A DNA stretch of 64,000 nt from Cylindrotheca closterium (taxonomy: Eukaryota; Bacillariophyta; Bacillariophyceae; Bacillariales; Bacillariaceae): positions 62,001 to 126,000 of the forward strand of contig CAKOGP040002080.1 of assembly GCA_933822405.4 (NCBI GenBank), given 5' to 3'. The notes below the pieces were generated by a model. It saw only the letters and a program-made list of their open reading frames with translations, did not search any database and was not told the origin of the DNA. The translations under genes and the position numbers were made by a program. Positions 43,006 to 55,189 of this stretch are shown here, piece by piece; the stretch's first letter is position 1; each line of letters starts with the position of its first letter.

Positions 43006-44441
43006 ATGGGGCCGCCACCAATAAACTTCTTCGCCACAATAGTCCTATTTTCCTTGGCAATATTCACTCTATCAGTGTTTGGAGCCTATATAACTCTGGA
43101 GAGTATGGAAAGCGATTCCAATCCGGTGGGCTCAAGCGCATCTATTTCACTTCAACCAACCCTTCGGCATCGCCAAGAAGTCAGTCCAAGTGTTGGAAAG
43201 GGAACCGCTTCTCAATCCAAGTTGTCAAACTCAACAATTGAAACAGTAGAAGCGATGAGATTACCAAACGAAATCGAAACAATTGACGAAACCTTGCCAT
43301 ACAATATTCACAAATGCCCCCCTGAAATACCGGACGGTTATCCGAGGCAGTGGAGTATCATTGATGTCCTGTCGCACTGGAACCCTGATGACATGAACAT
43401 ACCGAACAAAATTTACCAAGGATTCTGCGAAATTGATTGGTCCAATGCTGAGGAACGGGAAATTGCCGAAAAATATCGTGAAGCAGAAATGCCCTTTGTG
43501 GTGCGAAACCATCCGACCACCTGGGAGACGGCAGAGCGCTGGTCTGATAGAAATTATCTTTCCCGACGACTACAAAATAGAAAGGCACGTAATGAACATG
43601 CCAACGGGAACCAAATGCCATATTGGAAGGAGCCAAAATTAGGGGCAAATGGAAGGGATTTGTTCCACCCACGGACAATGTGAAATTAACCTTTGACCAA
43701 TGGGTACGAATTGAGTTGATTACGTCGAAACATTGACACCCCCCACTTGTATCAAACTCTAACCGTTTTCTTTGCGCTTCGCTTTCGCTTTTGCTTCTAT
43801 AGTATGACAAGTCACTCGAGGTGGAAACATTGGAAGATCCAATTCATACGGAGCACTATTACTTCCGATTGAACGCAGACTATAGGAAAGAAGAAAAAAA
43901 CGATTGGGTCTTTGAGGACCTGCCGTTCTTTTACCCAAAGAAAAATTTCTTCTTTGTCGAACCGGATGACTATCGGGGTATAAATTGTCGACTTGGAGCA
44001 AAGGGGATTATTGCTCATGCTCACTATGACTTCTCTCGCAATTTTATCCTTTTGTTAAAGGGGGTAAGAGTGTCATTCATTTTACTTTTGCCTTTTACCT
44101 TGATTACCATTCGTTGAACTCCACTCACACTATTTAAATCATAGCAAAAACGATACATCTTGGCTCACCCAAATCAGTGTACCAACTTGGAACTATATCC
44201 CCCGGGACATCCATCGGCGAGACATAGTTCGGTCAATTGGTCTAATCAAACTGAATGGCAGCAAGGAAACTTTCCTAGGGCGCATGTGAATGAGGTGATA
44301 ATGCAGGCAGGCGATATTATGTACCTTCCAACGGCATGGTTCCATTTCATCGTTTCACTCAATATGAATTATCAGTGCAACTCAAGGAGTGGAATAACCA
44401 ATGAAAACTATGGAACAATCGAAGACTGTGGGTTTATGTAA
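43006..44441 (+). CDS. Membrane-anchored cupin/JmjC-like hydroxylase gene with a one-base frameshift
   Basis: Exon 1 (43006-43703), exon 2 (43803-44063) and exon 3 (44145-44441) encode a type II membrane protein (hydrophobic FFATIVLFSLAIFTLSVFGAY at the N-terminus) with a cupin_8/JmjC-like domain. Iron ligands look intact: His and Asp in AHAHYDFSRN and a distal His in LPTAWFHFIVSL. RNHPTTWETAERW and KGQKRYILAHPNQC also fit the family. The frame breaks near 43641-43646 in a GGGG run: upstream it reads NQMPYWKEPKL and hits a stop at 43681, while one frame over it reads KWKGFVPPTDNVKLTFDQW and splices properly to YDKSLEVE. This is either a recent inactivating mutation or a homopolymer error in the sequence. 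Substrate unknown. Confidence 0.7.
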
Positions 44442-44491
44442 TGGAAGCGGTTTTAAAAATGTACATTATGTTAACAAGACTAGAGCTAGGA

Positions 44492-46431
44492 CTACATGCT
44501 TTCTGGTACCAACGTGGCATTGACCATTGGAATTACATCTTGCACTGGAACTGAAGATGCACCAATTATCGTGGCTTCGGGTGATGCTGGCACATCTACA
44601 TAGGGTACCCTTGGCATATCTGGTGCTTGCGAATGAAGAACGGGCATCGCTTGTCTTGGGCCGCGAGGAGGCATAGAACAAGTTTCGATGATTGTCGATG
44701 CTGTGGGCATTGGTTCGACCGAACGAGGCTCGGTAAAGTCCGATGATGTTTCTACGTTGTTCACTAGGATATCTTCTTCCATGGGTGCCGAAGGAATGGC
44801 AGTAGTGCTTTGGTGTGCCGATGGTATTGACGACTCGAAATGTATAAACGCTGGATTCATTGCTGGTGGTACGGAAGCAACCGAGCAACAGACTTGTTCT
44901 CGCAGTCGTCGAAAGATTTGGTTTCTTTCCTCTTCTTCCAGACTTTGCGCTATCATGAGGCCCTGTTCCAATCTTTCAACGTCTTCTGTAACAAGGTGTG
45001 CAAGATGTTCTACAATAGAGACTTGTTCTGTAAGAGTGCCTTGTGCTCGTTCCACTCCTGAAATTTCTTGATGGATGGATTCCACTTGAGAACATCCACT
45101 TCCTTCACTTAAACTCGTAGCAATACTGTGGTCCATGTGTCGCAACGAGTTGCCTGAACCTGGGTGTCGGTCGACAACGGAAGAAGGGATGGTTACTAGG
45201 GCTTCGGCACCCAGCTGATCAGCAGTCTCTACACATTTCTTTGCCTTTTGCACATTTAGATTGCAAGATCTGAGTTCACCATGCAGGTCTTTCTCGCGTT
45301 TTTTTTGTGCTGCCTTCCATTTTGAAAGTTTCGCTTTGGCGCCTTCTTGAGATTGAAGTGGCATTCTTTCACACCGTCCACCATGGCATCTCGCACCACT
45401 GGCACAATTGGTGCAGCAGTAGGTTCCTTGCCATGTAACCAAAAACCCACACCCATTGGGACAAGGAGAGTTGGTCATCAAGAGTCGATTATGTTTATCT
45501 ACGCGGAACAAGTGCTTCTGATTGTCATGCTTGGTTCGTATCAAAACACTTTTGGTTCCATTTGGCAGCCATACTTCTGAAGAAGATTGATGTTGATCAG
45601 TGTGATGGAGTACATCAATTGGTCTTGGCAGCTCAACAGGATTGTTCTTCAACACATCATGTCGATCTCTGTGAGTCAAGGCATTCTTCAAGAACTTGAT
45701 GGCATCGTTGTGCTCCTTTTGTCGGCAGCCAATCTTGACGATGACAGAGTCAATCGATTCAAGTTCTGTCTTTGCGTTTTTTAATCTCGCTATCGCAGAC
45801 GCCTCTTCCCGCTGCAAGCGACGAATTTCATCCGATGGATTCTCAAATACAGCTCTCGCCTTCATTGCCTCTCGTTCCGATGCTGCACTGGCCGCTAGCT
45901 CAAAGAATCGTAGCTGTTCTTCCACGACTTGGAGACTTTGGTTTAACTTATTCTCTGATTCATTGACACTGGCTACCCTGACTGGGAGCTTTTCATTCGT
46001 AGCGACGATCAGTTTCCTTTCGGCTCTCTTTTTCTTGCCTTTGCATCCTCCTCGTAACCAGAGTTGTGGCTGAAAACAAAACAAGAAAGAATCCACGAAA
46101 TGGATCAACGGTTTCGATTTGATGAGAAACGGGATGCAGAGGATTTGGATTGCCGTTCATCATGCATTGTAGAACTCACTTGAAAGAGCGTAGTCCCATA
46201 GAACCAATGCGTCCTTATGAGATGGATTCTTTCTCTTTGTTCCTTGATGAACGCCCGTGTTTTCTGTAGGTCGTCGTGTTGCTTTGCCACTTCGCTTTGG
46301 GTTAGATCACGTTCCGCCTTGGCTCGTTCCAGCGCAGTGGTGGATTCTTCAACTCTCAATGCATCTTCAGCAAGTGAATCATATAACTGGAAGAATTCGA
46401 CAGACAGAACGTCCAATGAAGCGTGGGACAT
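44492..46431 (-). CDS. Coiled-coil protein with Cys/His cluster, family unknown
   Basis: Exons 46180-46431 and 44492-46069 (110-bp phase 0 intron) give 609 residues. The first exon is helical and charged. The junction creates FYGTTLFQPQLWLRGGC followed by a basic KGKKKRAERK patch, which looks like a distinct small conserved module. Coiled coil follows, then at about residues 270-310 a cluster CPNGCGFLVTWQGTYCCTNC and CHGGRC, likely a zinc-binding finger of the C-x-C-C-x2-C-H-C type. More coiled coil and a Pro/Ser/Met-rich, probably disordered C-terminal 130 residues complete it. The ATG is at 46431; the frame extends upstream only through a non-ATG codon. I do not recognise the family. It is convergent with the cupin gene, 50 bp apart. 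Confidence 0.72.
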
Positions 46432-46698
46432 GACGCCCTGTTGCACGATCAAGTGACTACTATTCTCAGAATGTTTGTGTTTGTGTGGGGAAATCTAAGT
46501 CGTGGAGCTCGTCCGTGATGAGACTCCCAAAACCTTAGATCAGAAGGACAGTCGTACCGGTACACGTGTACCAGAAACGGTAACAATACCGGTAAAAATA
46601 ATGTATTCATCATCAAACTAGTACAGCACAGTAGCAGTACAGGTAGCACCCACCAAAGTAACAGTAGCGGATTTATTGTATTACATTTACATAATTTA

Positions 46699-47997
46699 TT
46701 AATTTGCCTTGACACTATCGGAAACCGTCGGACTGCGGTCACTGACAATGTCAAAGCACCAAATATTCAATACAGCACAGCATTCTTGAACGACCAAGAT
46801 CGACTTCATGACTACGTAGGAACCAATGCTCCAGGCGTAAGCGCTGATCCAGTACTTGATGAAATCGGCATCAATGTCAAAGGCCAGCATAGCAATTGTC
46901 AGTACCACAAGTGGCAACTGTTGCCATCTGAGGTATTCAAACTTTTGGTTGGTCATGTGTGCCAACATGAGTGCGGTGGTCATTTCCACAAAGAGCACCA
47001 TTGCCAAATGTAGACCAGTTCTTGGAATGGATGTCCATACATTGAGGTCCTTGATTCCCATCAAGATGAAACTGGCAGCAAATATGGCAAAGGGAACGAG
47101 ACCGGACAAAGATCCCGGATGGTTTTTGTTCACTTGGGTAGTTTTCAACATAATTTCTTGCAAACCACCCATCAGGGTGAAAATGACAATGAAATCCATA
47201 TTCCTCAAAGGTTGATCGAAAGGAATGGCGAATGGCAGGAATGCTTTGATCGAGTTGTAGAATCCAGATGAATGCCAAAAGGCGGTCCCCTTGAAAAAGG
47301 TAGTCAAGTGAAGAGCGGCACCCATAATAAGACCTTCACTGGGACCGTTGAAAATTGGTAGAACCAATTCACCGACATGGTACTCTTCCCAAGTTGCCAC
47401 GTAGAAAAGGACAAAGGGGACGAAAATGAGCACCGCCGCAGCAAAGCAGTCTTGCTCTAGCGAGAGGCCCATGGCAATGATCCAATTGGCGGAACCAAAT
47501 ATACTGTTAATAGCGTCACATCCATGATCAAACAAAAGTCCCAGTGGACTTGACGATCCTGTTTTTCGTGCTTGCTTTCCGTCCATGTTGTCCAGTGTTT
47601 GATACGCCAGCAAGGCTATTGCGTTCCATAGAAAGATCCATGAGGGGACATCTTCCGTCGTCTGCAAATTGGGGACGAACCACCAGCAGGCCACGTAGGA
47701 GGTAATCATCCACATCAGTCCAAATAATGTAATGCTATTGGGAGCAATGGATTCTGGCACGTACTCCTCCACGCAAAAGAGCGCAAAGGGAGACAGGATG
47801 TATTGGTAGAGGAGCGAATTGTCTGCTCCTTTGTATTCATACTTCAGCAGGTTCTTTCTCGCATCGGCATTGAGAAAATAAAAGTGCTGACTTTCATCAG
47901 AAGTTCTGGACATGACTGCCATGGAATGCTTGTCGTAAGTGGCATTGTGGTCATCCATATTATTGGGTCTTGATAAGACTGCGCTGTGGGGACACAT
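46699..47997 (-). CDS. EPT1: Ethanolamine/cholinephosphotransferase (CDP-alcohol phosphatidyltransferase)
   Basis: A single-exon, 432-residue integral membrane enzyme. The CDP-alcohol phosphatidyltransferase motif DG-x2-AR-x8-G-x3-D-x3-D is present exactly as DGKQARKTGSSSPLGLLFDHGCD, with all metal-binding Asp residues. About eight hydrophobic helices follow. The N-terminal APNSITLFGLM region matches CPT1/EPT1. It transfers phosphoethanolamine or phosphocholine from the CDP-alcohol to diacylglycerol in the ER, the last step of the Kennedy pathway. Choline versus ethanolamine preference cannot be read from sequence. The first ATG (47997) adds about 50 residues before the conserved LLYQYILSPFA; a start at an internal Met (for example residue 14 or 26) is possible. 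Confidence 0.92.
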   Translation of the reverse strand: MCPHSAVLSRPNNMDDHNATYDKHSMAVMSRTSDESQHFYFLNADARKNLLKYEYKGADNSLLYQYILSPFALFCVEEYVPESIAPNSITLFGLMWMITSYVACWWFVPNLQTTEDVPSWIFLWNAIALLAYQTLDNMDGKQARKTGSSSPLGLLFDHGCDAINSIFGSANWIIAMGLSLEQDCFAAAVLIFVPFVLFYVATWEEYHVGELVLPIFNGPSEGLIMGAALHLTTFFKGTAFWHSSGFYNSIKAFLPFAIPFDQPLRNMDFIVIFTLMGGLQEIMLKTTQVNKNHPGSLSGLVPFAIFAASFILMGIKDLNVWTSIPRTGLHLAMVLFVEMTTALMLAHMTNQKFEYLRWQQLPLVVLTIAMLAFDIDADFIKYWISAYAWSIGSYVVMKSILVVQECCAVLNIWCFDIVSDRSPTVSDSVKAN

Positions 47998-49061
47998 ATT
48001 TGTTTTTGTACTGGAATGGATTTGTAGGAAGGTAGATAGGTAGGTACGCAGGTTGATTGGATAGCGGATATGATGATGATGATGATGTTGTTGGATGGAT
48101 GGATGGATGGATGGATGGCAATGACAACAGCAACTGTGTATTGGTTATTACTGTATAATGTGTGCTCACGTAATCGGTGGATGGATGGGTGCGTGGTAGA
48201 AGTTTGAAATTCAGGTCGGAAGCGAATACTGAAGTCTGGTTGGTTCGGAAGCGGTGAGGCCGGCGTGAGCGAAGAAATATCGAAATATGACAATTATTGG
48301 CACACGATGGATGATACGAATGTCTGTCCGTCGAAGGGAGTGAGGAATTCCGTTGACCAACAATGGATGGATGGTTGATCACGACCAACATCAATTGGTG
48401 GTTGTCTTCAGGTTTGCTGCCTCGTACCATACTGCAAATTCGTATCATATCTAGCAATAGAGTTGAGTAGCTTGCTCATTCTATTCACAATTTTAAAAGC
48501 GTCGTGGTATGCGTCATGACGATGCTGATGTCGTAGTACTAGTCAGCAGTACTATAACACCACCTTCTGAGGATACTTCTGCTGCGCCAAGTTCAGCAAT
48601 ACTTCTGTTACGGTAAAATCAACAATCCTCAACTCGCATTAGATGCTTCGAGGTTGATATTAAAATATGCCCTACTTAAGCTACTTCTGTACTCGTAGGT
48701 ACAGTAGCATTCCATTGCCAAAACAAGAAGTTTGCATTGCCAATTAGTGACCGTTAAATAGCCGCAAAAAGCATCCGTTTACAAGACTTGTGCTACTAAA
48801 TTTCGGCATAACCACGCGCGCCACTCCTCAACGCATGAAATCCGACAAGCCGTGTTTTGAACATGGAGTCGAGTTTCGATGCACGAAAATTGTATTTAGA
48901 CAAAGCCAAGCGTTGATGAATCGGGAACGTTGCATGGAATAGTATAATCAATCATCGAGCTTTAACATCAATCCCAACAGTACAACGACACAGTTAGTCA
49001 ATCGACAACAACACTTGCACTCGCCACTAAAAAATAATCTTCACAGCAGGCCTTTATCACC
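47998..49061. other. 1.1-kb intergenic region, divergent phosphotransferase and myosin promoters
   Basis: The longest ordinary spacer in the window. Near the phosphotransferase start lie GAT and GGAT microsatellites; further right are AT-rich stretches and CAGTAGTAC/TACTAGTCAGCAGTAC-type short palindromes at about 48535-48555. The 60 bp before the myosin start are A/C rich, leader-like. Frames on the minus strand (to 48457) translate the microsatellite and are not credible genes. Confidence 0.45.
48070..48118. repeat. GAT and GGAT microsatellites
   Basis: About six GAT triplets (48070-48087) followed after a few bases by about six and a half GGAT units (48093-48118), in the probable 5' leader of the phosphotransferase gene. 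Confidence 0.9.
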
Positions 49062-52000
49062 ATGAGAACCTTTGTTCCTCCCAGTGTGAACAATAATACC
49101 AACGATGGAGGGAGTAGTAGACCTGGGTACAATAGTAGTACAACACGATCCACACAACAACCACCGCCAGCTTCAGGATCAAGTTATTCCAGACCACAAT
49201 CCAGATTGGTTCAACCAGGAACATCCAGACCACCAGCAACATCTCGAACAAACAATCTTCCATCGTATGCATCCTCTCGAACGTCTCCATCAACTGCTGG
49301 GCAACAACGGCCACAGTCATCGTATGCTGGAAGTTCCCATCACCGGCCACAACCTTCCTATACCGGTTCGTCATCGTATGCAACAGCGAGACCAACAGCA
49401 GCAACAACAAGCACTTCCAGACAAAGAACACCTGCGTCATCCAGAGCAGTTCCACCACTGCCTACGAGCCGAGTTTCAAATGGAGCGATACGGACGTCAC
49501 CCATTCACAGTAATAGCAACAGCAACAGCATTGGTCGATCCAAGCCTGCAGGTCCGTTGCACCAACCGTTGGCAGCCGATAGTTATGTATGGGTACGAAC
49601 CGAACTTTTAAAAGCCATTTGGGACAATCATGGCAAGCTACCTTCCGGATGGACTCCCAATCGAAAACGAGGTCGTGATTTGGCTTGGGGTTGGATGCGA
49701 GCGCAGGTCGTGCAATCGTCGTCCGTTGGAGGCTCTGGGATTGGACAACATCGTCTCAAAGGAAGCAGCAGTGGGAAGTCCATTCTAGTATCGGTCAAGG
49801 CGAATGATGCATCCTTTGCGCCGCAAGAATTGATGGATGCAACAGTTTCCTTTTCCTACGAATCGGGAGATTTGGAGACGGTGTGTCCGGCCAACAGTTG
49901 GTGGAAGAAACAGAATCCAGAGGCTCCCACCGATATGTGTTCCTTGACACATTTGCACGAACCTTCCGTTGTCTATTCCTTGCAACATCGATACCAAAAT
50001 GACAACATTTATACGTATACGGGGAAAATCCTTCTAGCGCTCAATCCATTCCAAGTACTAGAGGGCGTTTATGGGGATCAAGTCATGAAGCAGTATTGGA
50101 AGCAGGCAGCAGGGTCAATGGAACGGCCGCCGCCACATGTCTATGCAGTAGCACAAGAAGCCTATAAGGCGTTGTTGGAGATGCAGGAGAATCAATCGAT
50201 CCTAGTGTCGGGTGAAAGTGGTTCTGGGAAAACAGTCACGACAAAGATCATTATGGGATATCTAGCGACACAATCCAAACGAATGCAGGCCAATCAACAG
50301 AGTGCCAAAGAAGGAGTAGAATCGCAAATATTGCAGTCCAATCCCATTTTGGAATCCTTTGGGAATGCTAGGACAGTTCGAAATGACAACTCTAGTCGAT
50401 TTGGAAAGTACATGGAACTCCTGTTTACACCATCGGGAACTCTGGTATCCGCGTCGATTCAAACGTATCTGTTAGAAAAGGTTCGTCTCATTACCCAAGC
50501 ACCTGGGGAGCGCAACTATCACATTTTTTATGAGATTTTGGCGGGCGTGTCACCGGAGGAACGAATCCAATTGAGAATTGCAAAAGCGACAGCTAGAGAT
50601 TTCCGCATGACCGCATCTTCAGGTACATTTGATAGAAGAGATGGTGTGGATGATCGAGAAACTTACCAAGACTTGAGGGGTGCCTTGGATACAATTGGAT
50701 TTTCCAAGAGCGAGCAAATGTCCATGCTTTCGGTTGCTTGTGCTCTCTTGCACATTTCCAATATTTCTTTTGAACCAACAGCTGGGGAGGGTAGTGCACT
50801 TGCGGTTTCTCCCTACTTGCAGAATGCCTTGGCGTTGCTGGGCGTTCCCATTGAAGCGCTCAACAATGCCTTGTGTTTGTGTGCGATTGAGGCTCGTGGT
50901 GAGATATTTCACAAGAAGCTATCAGTCCGACAAGCTGAAAAGGCTACGGAAGCTCTCATTAAGGCTACCTACGGAGCACTATTTACGCACATTGTGATGC
51001 AGATCAACAAGTCCATTGCTGCAGAGAATTCAAACACGAAAATGCACTCACTGCCGAGGATAGGAATATTGGATATTTTCGGATTTGAATCCTTTGATAT
51101 CAACTCATTTGAACAGTTATGCATCAACTACTGTAACGAAGCTCTCCAACAACAGTTCAATCGATTTGTATTCAAGTTGGAACAAGAGGAATACAAATCA
51201 GAAGGAATTGACTGGTCTTTCATTGATTTCCCTGACAATCAGGATATCCTAGATTTGATTGAAAAGAAACGAGTGGGTATACTTTCCATTTTGGACGAGA
51301 ACTGTCGATTGAGCAGCCAAAGCGACTCGACGTTTGTGCGTGGCGTTTACGACAAGAATTCTAGACATTCTTGTTTCTCAGGGAGTCAAACACAAAAGGC
51401 CAGTTTGCAATTCTGCATTAAACACTATGCTGGAGTTGTTAAATATGATTGTGTGAACTTTCTTGAGAAAAACAAGGATGAGCTACCAAAGGAAACAACA
51501 GAGTTGCTATCTTCTTCTTCCGTACAATTTTTGGCATATCTTGGAGACCTGTTGAGTGATGAATCTTCGACTTCTGCAAAGCGTGGTTCTGGATCGATGA
51601 TTCGCGAAAGTGTTGGAAGTCAATTTAGAACACAGCTACAAGAATTGAGGGATCGAGTTGATGCCACAACCCCTCACTACGTGCGATGCTTGAAGCCAAA
51701 TGACGAGTTAGTACCAAACAAATTCGAATCTCGTGTGATTGCAGACCAACTGAGATGCGCGGGAGTTCTTGAAGCAATTCGAGTTGCTCGAGTTGGCTTC
51801 CCCCATCGATTCACACACGAACATTTTTTGGAGAGATATGGACTGCTGGCAAAATCGAAGCTGAAAGGTCTTCCTCGATCACAAGCGCTGAAGCGCTGCA
51901 AGACCCTAATTGACGGGGTACAGAATGTGGTATTGAGAGCATTGGAAAACGAAACTGATATCAAGGAGCGCGCTGGTTTGAGAGAGTACGTTGAAAGAAG

Positions 52001-54457
52001 CTTTCTTTTCTTCGCTCATTTTTTTCATTCTAACACCTTTATTCCTACAGAACCGTCGAGCTAGGCATGCAACTGGGTAATACAAAATTATTTTTGAGAA
52101 GACGGCTTTACGAAACGCTTGAGTATCTCCGCAATCGACAATTGGGGAAATCTGCGATGATCATCCAGAAATATGGTCGAAGACACATTGCTCAGATGAA
52201 TTATGTTGAAACGTATCTCGGTTCATTGGCACTGCAATGTTTCGCAAGAAGGATAATTGCGCGCCGAACAATTAATAATATTCGTTACGGGCGAGCTGTG
52301 ACAAAGATTCAAGCTCAATGGCGTCGATTCCTTGCAGAAACGGAACTCATTGCCGCCAGATTGATTGCTCATTTCTGCCAGGCAATTGCGCGTGGGGTAC
52401 TTGCCAGAAAGCTTTACGCAATTATGCGAGTGGAGAAACAGGCAACTGTAATTCAAACATATTGGAGACGGTACCGTGATTTTTCCTATTATGAATACAG
52501 GAAATGGGCGACAGTGACTCTCCAATGTCTTTGGAGACGAAAAATTGCCACCAAGATGCTTCATGCACGTCGTCGCGAGGCGAAGAACCGAGCTGCTCAG
52601 GCACAGGGCAACAGCAGATTCAAACAACAGACGTTGCAGCAGCACAAGAAGGTCCCTCACATGCAAAAGATCGATAATACTTCAGTTCCTGATGTGGAAG
52701 CTGATGACGAGGTGACTCGGCTAAAGCTAGAAGTTGAACGCTTGCAAGCCGCTTTGGCAGCTCAAGGAAAGCCAGAAGCTAGTTCGCCCACAGCGGGAAA
52801 AGGTTGGTTCTCGAAACGCGGAACCGAGACTGGTAGTGTGGCGTCGTTAGCAGCGAGTTCGTTTTCCCTTCCTGGAATTCGTCGTGTATTTTCACGAACG
52901 GGGGGTGAAGAACCCATCGACGAAACAAGCAATGAATTGTTTGAGACGCCAAAAAAGGCCCGAAGCACTTCGGCGACTCCCGACACCGGCAGCACGGGAA
53001 TGTCATCGAGCATAAGCTTGCTTGACGCAATTGACCACAATGATGTTGCCGACTATCAGTTGCGAAATGTTGTGGAAACCCAACAGGCCGGCTCTCCACA
53101 GGCAAAGGTTCCAAGAAATGATCTCTTTCCTCTGTCCGAAAGAAGAGGTCTGGAATTCTGTCAAGAATTACAACGTCTGCATGACGCGATAAGAAATGGT
53201 GATACTCGAACAATCGAACAGATGTTATTGAACACATCGGAACCCCATGTTCTCATCAACGAAGCTGATGGAATGGGGCATAGTGCCCTTCACGCCGCTG
53301 TCATTGCAGAAAACATTGATGCAGCAAAAATATTAATTGAATACGGTGCATTTGTCAACATGCAAGACAATCTTGGTCAAACAGCACTTCACCTTGCTTT
53401 TGGAGCTCCAATGACTAGTTTACTACTGGATTTCGGGAACGCAAATCCAAACATTCCAAATATTGATGGACTCTGCCCACTGCACATGTCCGTTCAACGA
53501 TTTGATGTCGGGTCGGTGCGGTTTCTATTAATGAAGGGTGGAAAGGCAGATACTGCAGATTTCATTCGTTGGTTCACACCGCTCCACGTTGCCGCCCTTC
53601 CAGATGGGAATAGAGACGAAGTGAAGATGAAAGCTCGACGAATGATTGTGGAAATGCTTTGCACTTTGACAAAAGAAAAGCCAAATATTAGTGACCAAGA
53701 TAATGAAGGCAACACTCCGCTACATTACGCGGTTCAAATTGAAACCGAAGAAGCATGTACTGTTATCAGCACGTTTCTTCAAAATGGCGCTGATCCAAGA
53801 ATATCGAACAAACGAAATCAGCAACCGCTGCTACTCTTGTGCCACAACAAAGCTCTTCGAAGATTTGACGGCTTTCAAGACTGTGTGAATGCCATGCTTT
53901 ACAGCGGAGCGAATCCCAACCATACTTCGGATACGGGGTGCACAGCTCTGCACTTGAGCTTGTACCATAGAGATGCTGACAGTGCACTGCAGTTGATCAA
54001 TCGTGGCGCGGAATTGCATCACTCATGGAGAAAACCTCCACGTTGGACATCGTTCTGGGGTGACATGGGAACCCTTGAGACGTTGCCATTCGACATGGTG
54101 CAAGATGATAACACCTTGTACCGACTTTTGGCGGCCATTTCACATCCTACACCGTTGGCTCCAAAGCGGAATAAATGCATGAATTGCAAGACGCATCTGG
54201 GACCTTTTGCAAAGACCATTCATTGTAGTCATTGTGGCCGCCATGTCTGCAGTGCATGCACTCGCACATCGTTGGCTCCGGAGTTCTTTCCGAAGCCGTT
54301 TGACTTACATGAACAGTCGGCTGTGTGTTTGGTCTGCGAGAAAATCCTAGTGGCTCGAAAGGAAGACAACTCGACTGGAACTCAGCCGATTTCTTCGGTT
54401 GGAGATGAAGACGAAAGAATGCTACCATCTTCCATAGATTTTCAGGCTGTAAATTAA
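49062..54457 (+). CDS. Unconventional myosin with IQ motifs, ankyrin repeats and FYVE-like zinc finger
   Basis: Exons 49062-51985 and 52051-54457 (65-bp intron, phase 2) give 1776 residues. A Ser/Thr/Pro/Gln-rich disordered head fills 1-170. The motor domain (about 290-975) has the P-loop GESGSGKT at 384-391, switch I NDNSSRFGK, switch II DIFGFESFDINSFEQLCINYCNE and the actin-binding YVRCLKPN region. At least four IQ-type motifs follow (AMIIQKYGRRH, VTKIQAQWRR, ATVIQTYWRR, VTLQCLWRR), then a short coiled coil (about 1185-1210). Ankyrin repeats lie at about 1360-1650 (GHSALHAAV, GQTALHLAF, GNTPLHYAV, GCTALHLSL). A C-terminal FYVE-like finger (about 1683-1745) has CMNCKTH, HCSHCGRHVCSAC and VCLVC. 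Probably an actin motor for phosphoinositide-bearing membranes; cargo is inferred. Confidence 0.93.
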
Positions 54458-55189
54458 CACAGCGCTTATCTTTGCTAGCTACAAAAAAAACAGCAGATAG
54501 GTACTCGCACTTGTACTAGATTGCGGCTTCCAATTATTTGGTGCGCCTACCAGACAACCTTGAACCTCGTATTGCATCGTACTAAGTACCATCCCTGGGT
54601 GCTAATATTCATAATTTTACTGTACAGTAGATACCTGGCACTGGATGGTACTAGGTAACAGAATGGGTGCTGGGTGATAAAAAAGACTTTTGGCTCCCTG
54701 GGTTGCACTTGCATGAGGTTGAGGTGGAGGTTCGTAGTCGTAAAAGCTGTCTTTTTTTTTGGTTCCCCAAAATTTCTCCGAATTGATGGTCATAATCGGT
54801 CGTCTGTCAGACGAATCTTGTCCACCGACTTTAAAATTCCGCGAATAAATCACCAATTACGACATTTTATTGCTTTTTAAAATTTTCGTTTCTTAATTGA
54901 TCACTTACCTAAAAATATCGCTTCTTTAGTAAAATCGCAGGCCTCGAACGTCACTCTGCTGGCGAATGTCGGTCGTTTCGAACGAGATTGAATGGCGGAA
55001 GTTTCAATTTCTCCTCTGCTGGATCACAGACCAAACAAACCACGTTGAACGTGAGCCAACTGCAACCAATACTGTTTAGTAATTGAGAGGTTATTCATCT
55101 ATCAAGCTATCACCACCACTTCAATCCAAACTTTCGGCAGCTGCTAAGCACTTCCAACCTTTTGCCTTTGCAACTTCGCAGTGCCGATA
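54458..55189. other. Intergenic region between myosin and ammonium transporter
   Basis: A 732-bp spacer. It contains several GTAC-type short palindromes (for example TACTAAGTACC and TGGTACTAGGTA, about 54580-54660) and homopolymer A and T runs, but no frame I would defend as a gene. The promoter and leader of the ammonium transporter must lie at its right end. Confidence 0.4.

Noticed and set aside
47960..48457. 165-codon minus-strand frame upstream of the phosphotransferase
   Set aside because: Much of it translates the GGAT/GAT microsatellites (His/Pro/Ser/Ile runs) and it overlaps the probable 5' leader.
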